Source: JAFGAS01 sp963809875
GTDB lineage: Bacteria; Desulfobacterota; Zymogenia; Zymogenales; Zymogenaceae
Direction: 5' to 3'
Assembly (NCBI GenBank): GCA_963809875.1
Contig: CAWELC010000005.1
Span: 1 to 64,000 of the forward strand
Length of the DNA stretch: 64,000 bases
The translations under genes and the position numbers were made by a program. This document shows positions 47,057-56,384 of this stretch, one piece after another. Under the pieces are notes generated by a model. It was not told the origin of the DNA, ran no database searches, and saw only the letters and a program-made list of their open reading frames with translations. The first letter of the stretch is position 1. The number at the start of each line of letters is the position of its first letter.

Positions 47057-48853
47057 TCAGACCCGCGTGTCGTGCCGTACCTCATCCTCTTTGGACTGGG
47101 GGGCGTCTTCGGCCATCCCCGCCTTTTCGAGGTAAAGGTTCAGGATATCGCGGGCGGTCTTCTCGTCGAGTTTCCCGGTCATCGAGGGGGTTTCAAAGAA
47201 CCGCTTGGGAAACGTCAGGTGCGAAAAATCGAAGCCCATGTCCTTCTTGAGCCGGTTCTTGAGCCGCCAGATCTTCTCGCCGATGGCCGTCAATTCGTCG
47301 GGGGTCTTGTTGATCCCGATGGAGGCAAGGGCCTCGGAGACCAGATCCTTGTCGCCGTAGATCTTTCGGGCAAAAAGGCAGATGTGAAGCGACGTGAGCA
47401 TGTTACGGTCTATCTCCTCGGCGATGAGCTTCTTGACGATCTCTTCCTTATTGAACTCCTTCATGCCCTGGTCCAGGGCGTACCCCGCGTTGTCCAGGTG
47501 GGAGTGGCGCGTACCCACGGCCTGGCCGAGCATCGACCCGTAGCCGGTGTGGTAGCCGGTCATCTCGTGGCCGCCCAGGACCATCGCGTAGTCCTTCCCG
47601 CCGTATTTTTCCGCGAGGTACGATAAGCCCATACCCGCGTCCCGGTAGAATTGGTTGGGCCGCTCGACGATATATCTGATAATGTTCAGATAGGCGGCGG
47701 CGTCCCCGAAGGAGACGTCGGTTTTGAGCATCTCCCTGGTGAGGACTCCTCGCTGGAACGCCTCCGTGATCCAGGCGAGGATCACCCCGGTGGACATGGC
47801 ATCCAGCCCGTATTCCTCGACGGAATCGATCAAAGACAGAAGGTCGCTCTTTTTCCCCACCCCGATCATGCTGCCGAGGGCAAATATCAGCTCGTAGTCG
47901 TAGCCCACGCCGGCGAAGGTCGTCTCATAGCCGGGGCCGAACTCCTGGCGGAGCAGGGCGATGTGGATGCAGCCGATAGGACACCCCGAACAGGAGATCT
48001 TCCGAAGGAGGATTTCCTCGGCGAACGAGACCCCGTCTATCTCGCCGGCGTCCTCAAAAGAGGTCGCGGTGAGGTTTCTGGTGGGCAATCCCCCGGCCGT
48101 GTTCAGGGGAACGACGTTGACGGGGGTGCCGATCTCGTGATATTTCTTCATCGCATCCGATTCGGTGGCGATCTTGAGGATCTTCTCGTAGACCCGGTTG
48201 TACTCCTTCGGCTTGGCGATCGGATAGGAGCGGTTTCCGCCGACCACGATGGCCTTGAGCCGTTTTGAGCCGAAGACCGCGCCCAGTCCGAGCCTGCCGA
48301 AGTGGCGATAGGTATCGACGTTGACCGAGGCGAAACGGACGAGACGCTCCCCGGCCTGGCCGATGCGGATGATGCTCCGCTTGCCGGAGCCGATCTTCGA
48401 CTCCCGGTCGCGCAGGACTTTCCCGGTCCGCTCGACCTTTTCGCCCCACAGGAACCCCGCGTCCTTGACGTCGATCGAGCCCTGGCTGATGGCCAGGTAG
48501 ACCGGAGAGGAGGCCCGCCCCTGGATGACGATGGCGTCGTAGCCGGCAAAACGCATTGCCATGGCGAGCCTGCCGCCCGCGTGAGACTCCCCGAAGTTGC
48601 CGGTAAGCGGCGAGCGAAAGACGGCCGACGTCTTGGTGACGATCGGGAATATCGTGTTCATCGGGCCGACCGAGAAGATGATGGGCTGATCGGGATCGAG
48701 CGGATCCTTTTCGATCTTGACCAGCTCCGAGAAGAGCTTGGTGGCCACCCCGGAGCCCCCGATATATTCCGTCAGATCCTGGCGCCTCTCGATCTTTACA
48801 CGCCGAGAGGTGAGGTCGATATAGACAACCTTGATATAGTCTCTACCCAGCAT
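47057..48853 (-). CDS. Aldehyde:ferredoxin oxidoreductase (AOR, tungsten type)
   Basis: 598 residues. Oxidises aldehydes to acids with ferredoxin, using a tungsto-bispterin and one 4Fe-4S cluster. N-terminal domain starts GRDYIKVVYIDLTSRRV and the pterin motif is GESHAGGRLAMAMRFAGYDAIVI. Cluster Cys are in SCSGCPIGC plus a later Cys in LHICLFA. FGRLGLGAVFGSKRLKAIVV is the family hallmark. The start overlaps the ferredoxin stop by 11 bases. Supports an anaerobic life and detoxification or use of aldehydes from acyl or amino-acid breakdown. The frame is intact. Confidence 0.95.
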   Translation of the reverse strand: MLGRDYIKVVYIDLTSRRVKIERRQDLTEYIGGSGVATKLFSELVKIEKDPLDPDQPIIFSVGPMNTIFPIVTKTSAVFRSPLTGNFGESHAGGRLAMAMRFAGYDAIVIQGRASSPVYLAISQGSIDVKDAGFLWGEKVERTGKVLRDRESKIGSGKRSIIRIGQAGERLVRFASVNVDTYRHFGRLGLGAVFGSKRLKAIVVGGNRSYPIAKPKEYNRVYEKILKIATESDAMKKYHEIGTPVNVVPLNTAGGLPTRNLTATSFEDAGEIDGVSFAEEILLRKISCSGCPIGCIHIALLRQEFGPGYETTFAGVGYDYELIFALGSMIGVGKKSDLLSLIDSVEEYGLDAMSTGVILAWITEAFQRGVLTREMLKTDVSFGDAAAYLNIIRYIVERPNQFYRDAGMGLSYLAEKYGGKDYAMVLGGHEMTGYHTGYGSMLGQAVGTRHSHLDNAGYALDQGMKEFNKEEIVKKLIAEEIDRNMLTSLHICLFARKIYGDKDLVSEALASIGINKTPDELTAIGEKIWRLKNRLKKDMGFDFSHLTFPKRFFETPSMTGKLDEKTARDILNLYLEKAGMAEDAPQSKEDEVRHDTRV

Positions 48854-49313
48854 TTTCCTGATCTCCCATCTCTGATGTCTCTTCTTCCCCTTCTATGTGG
48901 TCAAAGTGCTCCACGTATTCCATGGAGAGGCACTCGTGAGGGCAGTGTCGGACGCAGGCGCCGCATTGGACGCAGATAATCGGGATGTGCAGCTCTTCGT
49001 CGAAGGCGATCACGTTTACGGGACAGGCGTCCACGCACTTCTTGCAGGCGAAGCACGCTTTGCGGTCGAATTTCACGCCGCCGTCCTTCCGTGGGGTGAG
49101 CGCGCCGCTCATGCACACGTCCGCGCAGGGCGGGGGATCGCACCCCATGCAGATATCGGCCAGCATCTGGCTCTGAAACCCGCCGGCGGTGCGCACGCGT
49201 ATGGCGCTTCGCTCCACCGAGAGGCTGTTGTGGCGTACCCGGGCGCAGGTGAGCATGCATCCCATGCAGGCGATGCACTGCTCCATCTTGGTGGCCCTTA
49301 ATACCTTTGGCAT
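48843..49313 (-). CDS. Polyferredoxin partner of AOR
   Basis: 156 residues with four [4Fe-4S] motifs: CIACMGCMLTC, a spaced CMGCDPPPCADVC, CFACKKCVDAC and CVQCGACVRHC. This layout is usual for the electron-transfer subunit coded next to tungsten aldehyde oxidoreductases. Start at 49313 follows GGAAGAAGG; the C-terminus is acidic. It overlaps the AOR gene and shares a promoter upstream. The frame is intact. Confidence 0.92.
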   Translation of the reverse strand: MPKVLRATKMEQCIACMGCMLTCARVRHNSLSVERSAIRVRTAGGFQSQMLADICMGCDPPPCADVCMSGALTPRKDGGVKFDRKACFACKKCVDACPVNVIAFDEELHIPIICVQCGACVRHCPHECLSMEYVEHFDHIEGEEETSEMGDQENAG

Positions 49314-49454
49314 ATCAGATCCTTCTTCCTTCCGCCGAATCGGCGGGAAGCTCAATTAGGCAGGTTGATCCGGCAGGACAATCTTCTCAAAGTGACCAAA
49401 GTGAAAAATGCACGTGAAGACGTTCCCATTTGTCGGAACAGCCGTATTTTATTT

Positions 49455-49483
49455 ATTATATCAGGATCCGCAAAAAAAGTAAA
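49455..49483 (-). promoter_or_regulatory. Promoter of the ferredoxin-AOR operon
   Basis: On the minus strand TTTACT (49478-49483), a 17-base spacer and a perfect TATAAT (49455-49460). It gives a leader of about 140 bases. Confidence 0.5.
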
Positions 49484-49488
49484 GCGTT

Positions 49489-49899
49489 TCAGCTACCATC
49501 TGCTGACTTCCTGTTCTGAGGGCCGCGGCGCGATTTTGAGATCGGCCAGAGGAAATAGGAGAGGATTACGAAGACGAGGTAGATGCCGGTAAGTACGTAG
49601 ATAATCGTCAGCGAGACGCCGATGTCCTCGATGTAGATGAGGTGTCTGAGCCAGGAGACGATGAACGAGCCGCCGTAGGAAAAACCGGGCGCTACGGTGC
49701 GCCTGAGGTACTCCTCCAGATCCGTAAGGGGACAGATCGTTCCCGTGACCTGCATGATCACGGTCACGATCATGGCGACCGTGTGAAATATCCGCAGCCG
49801 CCACAGCCCGAAGGCAAGCGCGATAGGAAATCCCAGGATGATAAAGAGGATCCAGGCAAAATGGACGATCAGGACGCCGTCGGAAAGGATGCTTTCCAT
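49489..49899 (-). CDS. DUF2784 family membrane protein
   Basis: 136 residues, four membrane segments. Conserved family features are the early LIVHFAWILFIILGFPIAL and the centre TICPLTDLEEYLRR. Function unknown. Start ATG 49899. It sits upstream of the ferredoxin-AOR promoter in the same direction with a 190-base gap from dgt. The frame is intact. Confidence 0.82.
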   Translation of the reverse strand: MESILSDGVLIVHFAWILFIILGFPIALAFGLWRLRIFHTVAMIVTVIMQVTGTICPLTDLEEYLRRTVAPGFSYGGSFIVSWLRHLIYIEDIGVSLTIIYVLTGIYLVFVILSYFLWPISKSRRGPQNRKSADGS

Positions 49900-50091
49900 A
49901 TATATCCAACCAGTAGTGTCATTGCGAGGGCCCGGGAGGGTCCGTGGCAATCCCCTGACTATATGATCGGAACGCCGGTTAGATAGACGTGTTTCCATAA
50001 TAGTCCGGGGATTGCTTCGGTCCCGCCACGTCGCTTGGCTCCTCGCGGCTTCGGCAGGACACTCCCTCGCAATGACGAAATTATGGGAGGA

Positions 50092-51239
50092 CTAAACCTT
50101 TTCGTACGGCGAGAAGAGCTTGCCGTGCTCGTCGATGGCAAACTTGTCGGTCATCTGGGCGATGTAGTCCGATATCACCCTGATGCTTCCCGTCTTCTTG
50201 AACTCCTCGTAGACCGCCGGGGGCAGCTGCTCCGGGATTTCGGTATACGTCCGAAAGAGGTCCTTGAGGATCCGCTCGGCCTTACCGCTCATCCGAACGA
50301 CCCGGTAGTGACGGTAGAGACGGCGCATGAGGAAGGCCTTGAGCTCTTCGTTGAGCATTCCCATCCGCTCACTGAAGACGGCGATCCGCTGGGGGGCGTT
50401 TCGGACGTCGTCCACACTTCGGACGCCCAAGCGCTCGATGTTACGGACGGCCTCGGCCACCACGTCGGTGACCTGCCGCCCGATGAGCCGGGAGACCGAT
50501 ACCAGGCGAAGGACCGTGTCGCTCTCCTTCGGGTGCTTCTTGTGTACCTCGGCAAAGGTATCGTGCCAGAGCGGGACCGTCATGATCTCGTCGGCCTCGA
50601 GCATCCCGGAGGCCAGGCCGTCGTCGATGTCGTGGCTATTGTAGGCGATCTCGTCCGCGACGTCCACCACCTGGGCCTCGAGGGACCCGAAGGGGTGGCC
50701 GGAAAACTCCGTCGCCCCTGAAACGTCATAATCGGTGGAGTGTTTTGCCAGTCCCTCCCTGACCTCGTAGGTCAGGTTGAGGCCGGAAAAACCCGGATAC
50801 TTCTTTTCCAGCTCCTCGACGATCTTGAGGCTCTGGAGGTTGTGGTTGAAGCCGCCGTCGGACACCAGCAGCTCGTTTAGGGTCTTTTCTCCGCTGTGTC
50901 CGAAGGGGGGGTGCCCCATGTCGTGGGCAAGCGCCACCGCCTCGGCCAGGTCCTCGTTAACGGCCAGTGACCGGGCGATGGTGCGGGCGATCTGCGCGAC
51001 CTCGATGGTGTGGGTGAGGCGCGTCCGGAAATAGTCACCCTCGTGATAGACGAAGACCTGGGTCTTGTATTCGAGCCGCCTGAAGGCGCTGGAGTGGATG
51101 ATACGGTCCCGGTCGCGCTGGAAGGCCGTGCGGATCCCGTCCTCCGGCTCCCGTGCTTCCGGCCCCGGCTCTTTGCGGAAAACGAGGCATACGGCGCCAG
51201 GTGCTCCAGCTCCCATCTTTCGGTGTCGTGACTGTCCAT
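50092..51239 (-). CDS. dgt: Deoxyguanosinetriphosphate triphosphohydrolase-like HD protein, one frame change
   Basis: About 381 residues, cytosolic dNTPase that splits dGTP (or other dNTPs) to nucleoside and triphosphate. The HD metal site is plain: TRLTHTIEVAQIAR, HDMGHPPFGHSGE, and later a DVADEIAYNSHDIDDGL helix. The N-terminus ELEHLAPYASFSAKSRGR lies in another frame from 51239 and joins EPEDGIRTAFQRDRDRIIHS after a frame change near 51150. This matches the typical start of bacterial dGTPases of the short (Dgt type 2) class. Convergent with no close partner. Confidence 0.88.
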
Positions 51240-51371
51240 AGGTTCAAATATTTCACACGAACGGGCGTTTCGTCAAGGGATTTCTTGAGGGCAACGCTGG
51301 CATGGTGGAACCAGCCGTAAGTCCCGCAGGGTGGAGGGTGAGCTTCAGTTAAAGCAAGAGACAAAAGATAA

Positions 51372-51633
51372 GGGCGGCTCACTATGCCGCCCGTGCGCGT
51401 ACTAACGGAAAACGTCCCCAACGCCTGTAGGGGCGCGATTCATCGCGCCCGGCTGATCGCCCCAAGAAGCGCCGGACGCCATAAATGGCGTCCCTACGGG
51501 ATTTAATTGGAAATGTCTTCAAGCCTATAGGCACACAATTCATCGTGTCCATCCATCCCGAACACCGACAAGCATCCGATTGTCAGTGCCACCCATCCTG
51601 TTGAGATAAAAACGGGCGGCATGTATGCCGCCC
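51372..51633. repeat. Cluster of GC-rich palindromes
   Basis: In the 458-base gap between dgt and galK lie at least four strong inverted repeats: GGGCGGC/GCCGCCC (51372-51392), GGGCGCGAT/ATCGCGCCC (51431-51450), GGACGCCAT/ATGGCGTCC (51474-51493) and GGGCGGCAT/ATGCCGCCC (51614-51633). A weaker one is near 51520-51550. The third and fourth end in CCTACGGG. Copies of the same design occur at 3261, 6128 and 18348. No gene is supported here. Confidence 0.75.
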
Positions 51634-51697
51634 CTACGGGTGCTCACCGCAACTTTCCCATAACCACGACGGGTGAGTGTTATGCAAATGGCATTTT

Positions 51698-52924
51698 CTA
51701 TTTCTCCTTCTTCGGCTTCTTCTCCTCTACCGGCGGCTCCTCTTTTTCCGGGAACTTGATAGAAAGCCGCTCGGCCTTGGCCCCGGCAGACGCCTTGACC
51801 TCGAACACCTCGGGCGCGGTCCATTCCTTGGCCGCAAACGCGGCCGTAACGGCCTCGGTAAAGGCCGGCAGGGCCGATCTTTCCAGAAGCGCCACCGCGC
51901 ATCCGCCGAAGCCTCCGCCGGTCATCCGCGCCCCGTATACACCCGCGGTCGCCCGGGCCGCCTCCACCACCGCGTCGAGCTCTTTCACGCTGACCTCGTA
52001 GTCGTCTTTCAGGCTTACATGGGAGTCGTACATGAGCGCGCCGAAGCCGGGCAGCGCGCCCTTCTTGAGGAGGTCTTTTGCTTTAAGCACCCGCGCGTTT
52101 TCCGTCACCACGTGACGGGCGCGCCTGAGGATCGTCTCGGAGACGGACCCTTTGATCTTGTCGAGGTCCGAAAGGCTCGCGTCCCTCAGCGCCGTCGCCT
52201 TCGGGTTCACCTTTTTGAGTGCCGCCGCCGCCGCCTCGCACTCGGCCCGCCGGTCGTTATAGCTGCCTGTCCCCAGCTGGCGCGTGACCTTCGTGTCCAC
52301 CGCGACGAAGAGGGCGTCTTTCAGCTTGAGGGGGATCTGCTCGCAGCTCAGGTCCCGGCAGTCGATGAAAAGGGCATTGCCCTCTTTTGCCAGGAGGCTG
52401 GTCATCTGGTCCATGACCCCGCACCGGACCCCCACGAACTCGGCCTCGGCCGTCCTGGTCAGCAGCGCGGTCTCCTGGGGCTTGAGGGGATGGCCGTACA
52501 TCTCGGAGAGCATCACGGCGGTGGCCACCTCGAGGGCCGCCGACGATGACAGCCCCAGGCCGATGGGGACCTCCCCCAGGTAGTAGGCCCAGAAGCCGTC
52601 GATATGCCGCCCGCTCCTGATGAACTGGTCGGTCACGCCCATGACGTAGTCGACCCACCCGTCGTTCTTGACCAGGGGGCGCCGAATGCAGAACTCCTCG
52701 ATCTTATTAAAACCCACCGATTTGACTCTCACGAGGTCTCCGTACATGGGGCGCGCCACCACGTACGTCCGGTGCTGGATGGCCATCGGCAGGACGAATC
52801 CCTCGTTATAGTCGGTGTGCTCGCCGATCAGGTTGATCCTTCCCGGGGCGCTGGCATACACGCGGGCTACTTCCGCAAAGATACTCCCGAAGGATGACAT
52901 CATCAGGTAAAAGGTCGTGTCCAT
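51698..52924 (-). CDS. galK: Galactokinase
   Basis: 408 residues. Phosphorylates galactose at C1, first step of the Leloir route. The galactokinase signature GRINLIGEHTDYNEGFVLP spans about residues 29-46, the GHMP ATP loop GLGLSSSAALE 122-132, the catalytic Asp lies in CGVMDQM near 179, and the third GHMP motif is RMTGGGFGGCA. The C-terminal tail is unusually charged (KEEPPVEEKKPKKEK), longer than in most GalK. No galT or galE is adjacent; UXS at 39 kb is the only other nucleotide-sugar gene. The start has weak ribosome site; ATG 52900 is an alternative. The frame is intact. Confidence 0.93.
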   Translation of the reverse strand: MDTTFYLMMSSFGSIFAEVARVYASAPGRINLIGEHTDYNEGFVLPMAIQHRTYVVARPMYGDLVRVKSVGFNKIEEFCIRRPLVKNDGWVDYVMGVTDQFIRSGRHIDGFWAYYLGEVPIGLGLSSSAALEVATAVMLSEMYGHPLKPQETALLTRTAEAEFVGVRCGVMDQMTSLLAKEGNALFIDCRDLSCEQIPLKLKDALFVAVDTKVTRQLGTGSYNDRRAECEAAAAALKKVNPKATALRDASLSDLDKIKGSVSETILRRARHVVTENARVLKAKDLLKKGALPGFGALMYDSHVSLKDDYEVSVKELDAVVEAARATAGVYGARMTGGGFGGCAVALLERSALPAFTEAVTAAFAAKEWTAPEVFEVKASAGAKAERLSIKFPEKEEPPVEEKKPKKEK

Positions 52925-53045
52925 ATATTTCCCGTGCTCCCTGTTGTAAAGCTACTCAAATTTTATAATCAATCCGCAGCCAAAAGTAAAGGAGAAAAGA
53001 CGTTTTCCGCTTGCCCCACGACTTCCTTTATGGGAAAATCCGTCC

Positions 53046-53707
53046 ATGGGCGGTATCGATGACATCATCGAGCGGCTCGATGCCTTTTTCGGGGTTCCGC
53101 GGAGGGGACGGCCGAAAGATCCCCTCTCGGAGCTGATCTTTACCATCCTCTCGCAGAATACTAACGACAGGAACCGCGATCGGGCCTACGAGCGGCTGAA
53201 GGACAGATTCCCCCGCTGGGAGGACGTCCTGGCGGCCGATACGGCCCAAGATCGAAGAGGCCATCAGGGTCGGCGGCCTCGGGCCGCAGAAGTCCAAACG
53301 AATCAAGGCGATCCTTGCCGATATCGAGGAAAGGACGGGGAGGCTCTCCCTGGACTACCTTGCGGATTGGGAGCCCGAGGAGGCGCGCCGGGCCCTGCTT
53401 TCCTTTAACGGCGTCGGCGCCAAAGACCGCCGCCATCGTGCTCCTCTTTTCCCTCGGGATGCCCGCCTTCCCGGTGGATACGCATATACTGCGGGTGACA
53501 GGAAGGCTGGGGCTCATTCCCCAAAAAGCCGATGCCGCCGCCGCCCACGCGATCCTGGGCTCCCTCATCCCCCCCGACAGATACTACCCTACCCACATCA
53601 ACCTGATCAGACTGGGCAGGACGATCTGCAGGCCGAGAAATCCCCGCTGCCCCGAATGCCCTCTCCTGGAGCTCTGTCCCTTCGGCCGTGAGCTTCTCAA
53701 TCGATGA
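53046..53707 (+). CDS. nth: Endonuclease III family DNA glycosylase, frame changes
   Basis: About 220 residues across two or three frame changes (near 53248 and 53425). Base-excision enzyme for oxidised pyrimidines. N-terminal helix LIFTILSQNTNDRN, helix-hairpin-helix FNGVGAKTAAIVL with the catalytic Lys, VDTH with the catalytic Asp, and the Fe-S loop C-x6-C-x2-C-x5-C at the end (CRPRNPRCPECPLLELC). The order and spacing match Nth. Some relatives with RP(K)DPLSELI-type starts act on mismatches (MutY/Nth-like); the substrate is inferred. Confidence 0.85.
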
Positions 53708-53855
53708 TTGTCCTTGCAATAGCCGGCGAGGTGCGGGTATAATAACAGGCATCGGGCATCCCCAATTCCTTCACAATGGCTTGCGATAATGGAAAACGGC
53801 AATAGGGGCCGCGGCTCTATCAGGGAACGTGCGACATAACTTTCGGAGATAAAGC

Positions 53856-54371
53856 GTGGAAGCCATCATTAAGTCCTACTTTCCCCATATCATGTTCTTC
53901 GGCACCCTTCTCGGTGTTTTGCTGCTCGCTGTCGTTATCTATCTCCTTACGGAACAGAGAAAGATCCAGCAGGATCTGGCCAGATCGTTTACGATATTTT
54001 CGGTGGCCGTAGAGAGCCTCATCGCAAAGATCACCCCCATCCTTGAAGAACGGATTAGCACCCTCGAAAAGACCAAGGAGTGCCCCCAGTGCAAGAAGCG
54101 GATCGATGAAGCCTATGGGGCGTGTCCATTCTGCTCTCACCAGTTCGTCAAGAAATACTTCGTTTCGGTTATCGCTCCGGGGGATGAAAAGGGGCTGGAC
54201 CTGGCCGCCGAGAAACTTTCGGCCGTTCTCAAAATAGACTTCCACGAGATGAAGCACCGTCTCCGAATGGGATTTGAATACGCCATCACCGACCACTCGA
54301 AGCGTCACGAGTTCATGAACTTCGTGGAAAAGTTGGGCTGTTCCGTCAAGGAAACGCTCAAATGGGTGTAG
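53856..54371 (+). CDS. Membrane-anchored zinc-ribbon protein
   Basis: 171 residues. One membrane helix (IMFFGTLLGVLLLAVVIYLL), a coiled-coil-like linker (residues about 33-70), a zinc ribbon CPQCKKRIDEAYGACPFC, and a C-terminal domain of about 75 residues (GDEKGLDLAAEKLSAVLKIDFHEMK, then MNFVEKLGCSVKETLKW). The C-terminal pattern of helix-turn-helix-strand with a closing KLGCSVKE recalls the ClpS / L7-L12 C-terminal fold, but this is only a resemblance. It probably faces the cytoplasm. Function unknown. The frame is intact. Confidence 0.6.
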   Translation: MEAIIKSYFPHIMFFGTLLGVLLLAVVIYLLTEQRKIQQDLARSFTIFSVAVESLIAKITPILEERISTLEKTKECPQCKKRIDEAYGACPFCSHQFVKKYFVSVIAPGDEKGLDLAAEKLSAVLKIDFHEMKHRLRMGFEYAITDHSKRHEFMNFVEKLGCSVKETLKWV

Positions 54372-54561
54372 CGCTGCCCACGAGCCGGAATCATCCGCGG
54401 TCGACTTGCCATATTGCACGTCGCTCATTTTTCGATCATCGACCGCGCACCTCCACAGGGGATATCCCAGATCGCGCCACTCGTGTGTCCTGCCCCGTCG
54501 CCTGAATGGTCGTCGGGGTAGGGAAGCGTGACTATATCGGGAACTCAAAAAGGAGGATGTG

Positions 54562-54762
54562 ATGAAGGTCTTATCGGTCTTCGCCTGGCTTCTTGTGATC
54601 GCCGCCGCGGCAGGTTTCGTCCTGGCGGTCGCCGTAAAGCTCATGGGGGGAGGCCCCGTAGTCTTCGGGCTCTATCCCCGCTCATTCATGAGCTTCACAA
54701 ACACCTGTCTTTTATTTGCCATTGTCTTTCAGCTGTTTCGGATACCGATGAAGAAGAAATAG
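54562..54762 (+). CDS. Small two-helix membrane protein, paralogue A
   Basis: 66 residues from ATG 54562, preceded by AGGAGG. Two membrane helices (VLSVFAWLLVIAAAAGFVLAVAV and FTNTCLLFAIVFQLF) around a loop GLYPRSFMSFTN. It resembles the gene at 55019 in length, helix positions and the PxSFxSFT loop, so the two are probably tandem duplicates. No family recognised. Confidence 0.6.
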   Translation: MKVLSVFAWLLVIAAAAGFVLAVAVKLMGGGPVVFGLYPRSFMSFTNTCLLFAIVFQLFRIPMKKK

Positions 54763-55018
54763 CGTGTGGCAAACCCGATCGGTCAACGGGAACGGTCGCC
54801 GGTTGAGCGCTGCGTGTCCCTCTCCCTGCGGAGGGTTTCAGCGCGAACGCCCGGTGTCGTATCCCGGCGCCGGTCCGGGGAAGTCCCGCGGGGCGTGCAG
54901 CCCAACCGGCGGGAAGGCAGGGTTTATGCGCATTCCCCCCGGGCGAGAAACCACCCGCACTCTTTAGTGAAGCCCCCGGCGGGACGAGATCCGCTCGGGG
55001 AACCCGAAGGAGGGAGAC

Positions 55019-55204
55019 ATGAAGCTTTTGTCGTATCTCTTTTTCTGGGCCGCGGTCCTCGGTCTGGCTCTCTGTGTCGTCGTGAGGGCTTTTCTTCCGG
55101 AAGGGATCAACGGGATCGGCCCGGGCTCGTTCTATTCCTTTACGTTTTTATCGGCCATGCTGGTTATCGGTGCGAGCCTGATACGTTCCGCGTCAAAGGA
55201 ATAG
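55019..55204 (+). CDS. Small two-helix membrane protein, paralogue B
   Basis: 61 residues, ATG 55019 after GGAGGGAG. Two membrane helices with the loop GIGPGSFYSFTFLS, homologous in layout to the preceding small gene (shared MK-LLS start and SF-x-SFT loop). Unknown function; a phage-holin-like or stress-membrane role is only a guess. The gap between the two genes (54763-55018) has no other gene. Confidence 0.6.
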   Translation: MKLLSYLFFWAAVLGLALCVVVRAFLPEGINGIGPGSFYSFTFLSAMLVIGASLIRSASKE

Positions 55205-55450
55205 CCCAAAGCCCCGGAAGATCACGGGCGACGACGGCTCCCGTTGTGGGGCGCCGCGCCACCTGACCGCCGGCGGTGCGACAACCGGACGAGCCCACGA
55301 AATGGCGCGGTTGCCGAGCCACGCCGGGCGGAGGGCCGCCGACGGCACTCTCCTTTAAGGGACCGGGTCGCCGGCACGACGTGTTGCGACGTGCCGGGCT
55401 TCTCCCGTCTCGAAGCCCCCGGCGGCGTGTCGGCCCAGGGCGCCACAGGG
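55205..55450. other. GC-rich gap before the RRM terminator
   Basis: No gene is supported on either strand. Short Arg/Gly-rich frames mirror the GC content and lack ribosome sites or conserved motifs. Confidence 0.4.
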
Positions 55451-55453
55451 AAT

Positions 55454-55482
55454 AAAAAAAGGGGGGAACCATTGGTTCCCCC
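55454..55482 (-). terminator. Intrinsic terminator of the RRM protein gene
   Basis: On the minus strand GGGGGAACC pairs with GGTTCCCCC around a 3-base loop and runs into T7 (A tract 55454-55460). It lies 32 bases after the RRM gene stop. Confidence 0.8.
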
Positions 55483-55514
55483 TCTGTATTATCGTGTCGG
55501 TTCGGGAAACTGGA

Positions 55515-55796
55515 TTAGTATCTCCGGTAACCACCGCCGCCGCCGCCCCTCTGATCCCTGCTCTTGGGAGGCCGCGCCTCGTCCACGTTCAGTGATCGGC
55601 CGGAGAACTCGGTGCCGTTCAGCGCCTGCTTGGCGGTTTCGGCTTCGGCCTGGGATCCCATCTCGACAAACCCGAAACCCTTTCCCTCGATGACCTTGGC
55701 CTCTTTGACCTCACCGTGATTGGAAAAGAGCTCCGCGAGCTCCTCGGACGTTACCGAATAGCTGAGGTTTCCCACGAAAAGTTTGCTTCCCTGCAT
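55515..55796 (-). CDS. RRM RNA-binding protein
   Basis: 93 residues, one RNA recognition motif. RNP2 is KLFVGNLS, RNP1 is GKGFGFVEM, each in the right strand. A basic, Gly-rich tail (RDQRGGGGGGYRRY) resembles cold-shock-induced bacterial RRM proteins. It binds single-stranded RNA and may act as a chaperone. ATG follows AAGGAG. The 588-base gap upstream could host a long regulated leader, as is common for cold-shock genes, but I see no defined element. The frame is intact. Confidence 0.93.
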   Translation of the reverse strand: MQGSKLFVGNLSYSVTSEELAELFSNHGEVKEAKVIEGKGFGFVEMGSQAEAETAKQALNGTEFSGRSLNVDEARPPKSRDQRGGGGGGYRRY

Positions 55797-56384
55797 GCTT
55801 GACTCCTTCTTCTTCTCTTATTTAATAATGGTCGGCACTGGAGGCAAAAACAAGGAAAGCAACAACACAACACATCATTAAACGCGAGAATCGGACTTAA
55901 AAGAACTGAAAAACCTGGCGACATCACTGACGGAATGCTAACGGTCTTCTTTTTAACATCCGTAATTAGAGCCCTCTGCCCTAATTGTTATTTATTTTAT
56001 ATGCCGCCGCAATACGTGTCAAGCGAAATGTGTATCCGTGCGGTCAATAATCATAGCGCCGAACGCGGCCCGCTATTGCGGGAAAAGGGGAGATTCCGAC
56101 GATCCAGGCACCCACTGTTTCATGGGTATTGAGGGAAGCGCCGACGTGGGCCACTGACAACAGCAACGGCAAGGGACGACCATTGCCTCTGCTGTCCGTC
56201 CGACTCACGCGCTTTCAGCATCGCCCCGGGGAACAAGTAGATTTTTCTTGTCCGGGGAGGTTTTTGGGGTGAAAATATAGTATAGCTGCACGGATATATC
56301 CACACCCGGGAAATGGCGATGCCGGTCGGAAGGTCGACATCATTTCATGGTCCTGGATAAGGCAGCGGAACGCAGGGCGGAAAT
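55797..56384. other. 588-base intergenic stretch
   Basis: No supported gene on either strand. The left part is AT-rich and may hold the RRM gene promoter and leader. An imperfect stem CCCCGG...ACAAG / CTTGTCCGGGG lies near 56224-56260. A TATAGT box near 56276 could serve the patatin gene. AATTAG / CTAATT pair at 55964-55986. Confidence 0.35.

Noticed and set aside
51372..51633. Possible CRISPR array
   Set aside because: The repeats are short self-complementary hairpins of different sequence without regular spacers, and no cas gene is near.
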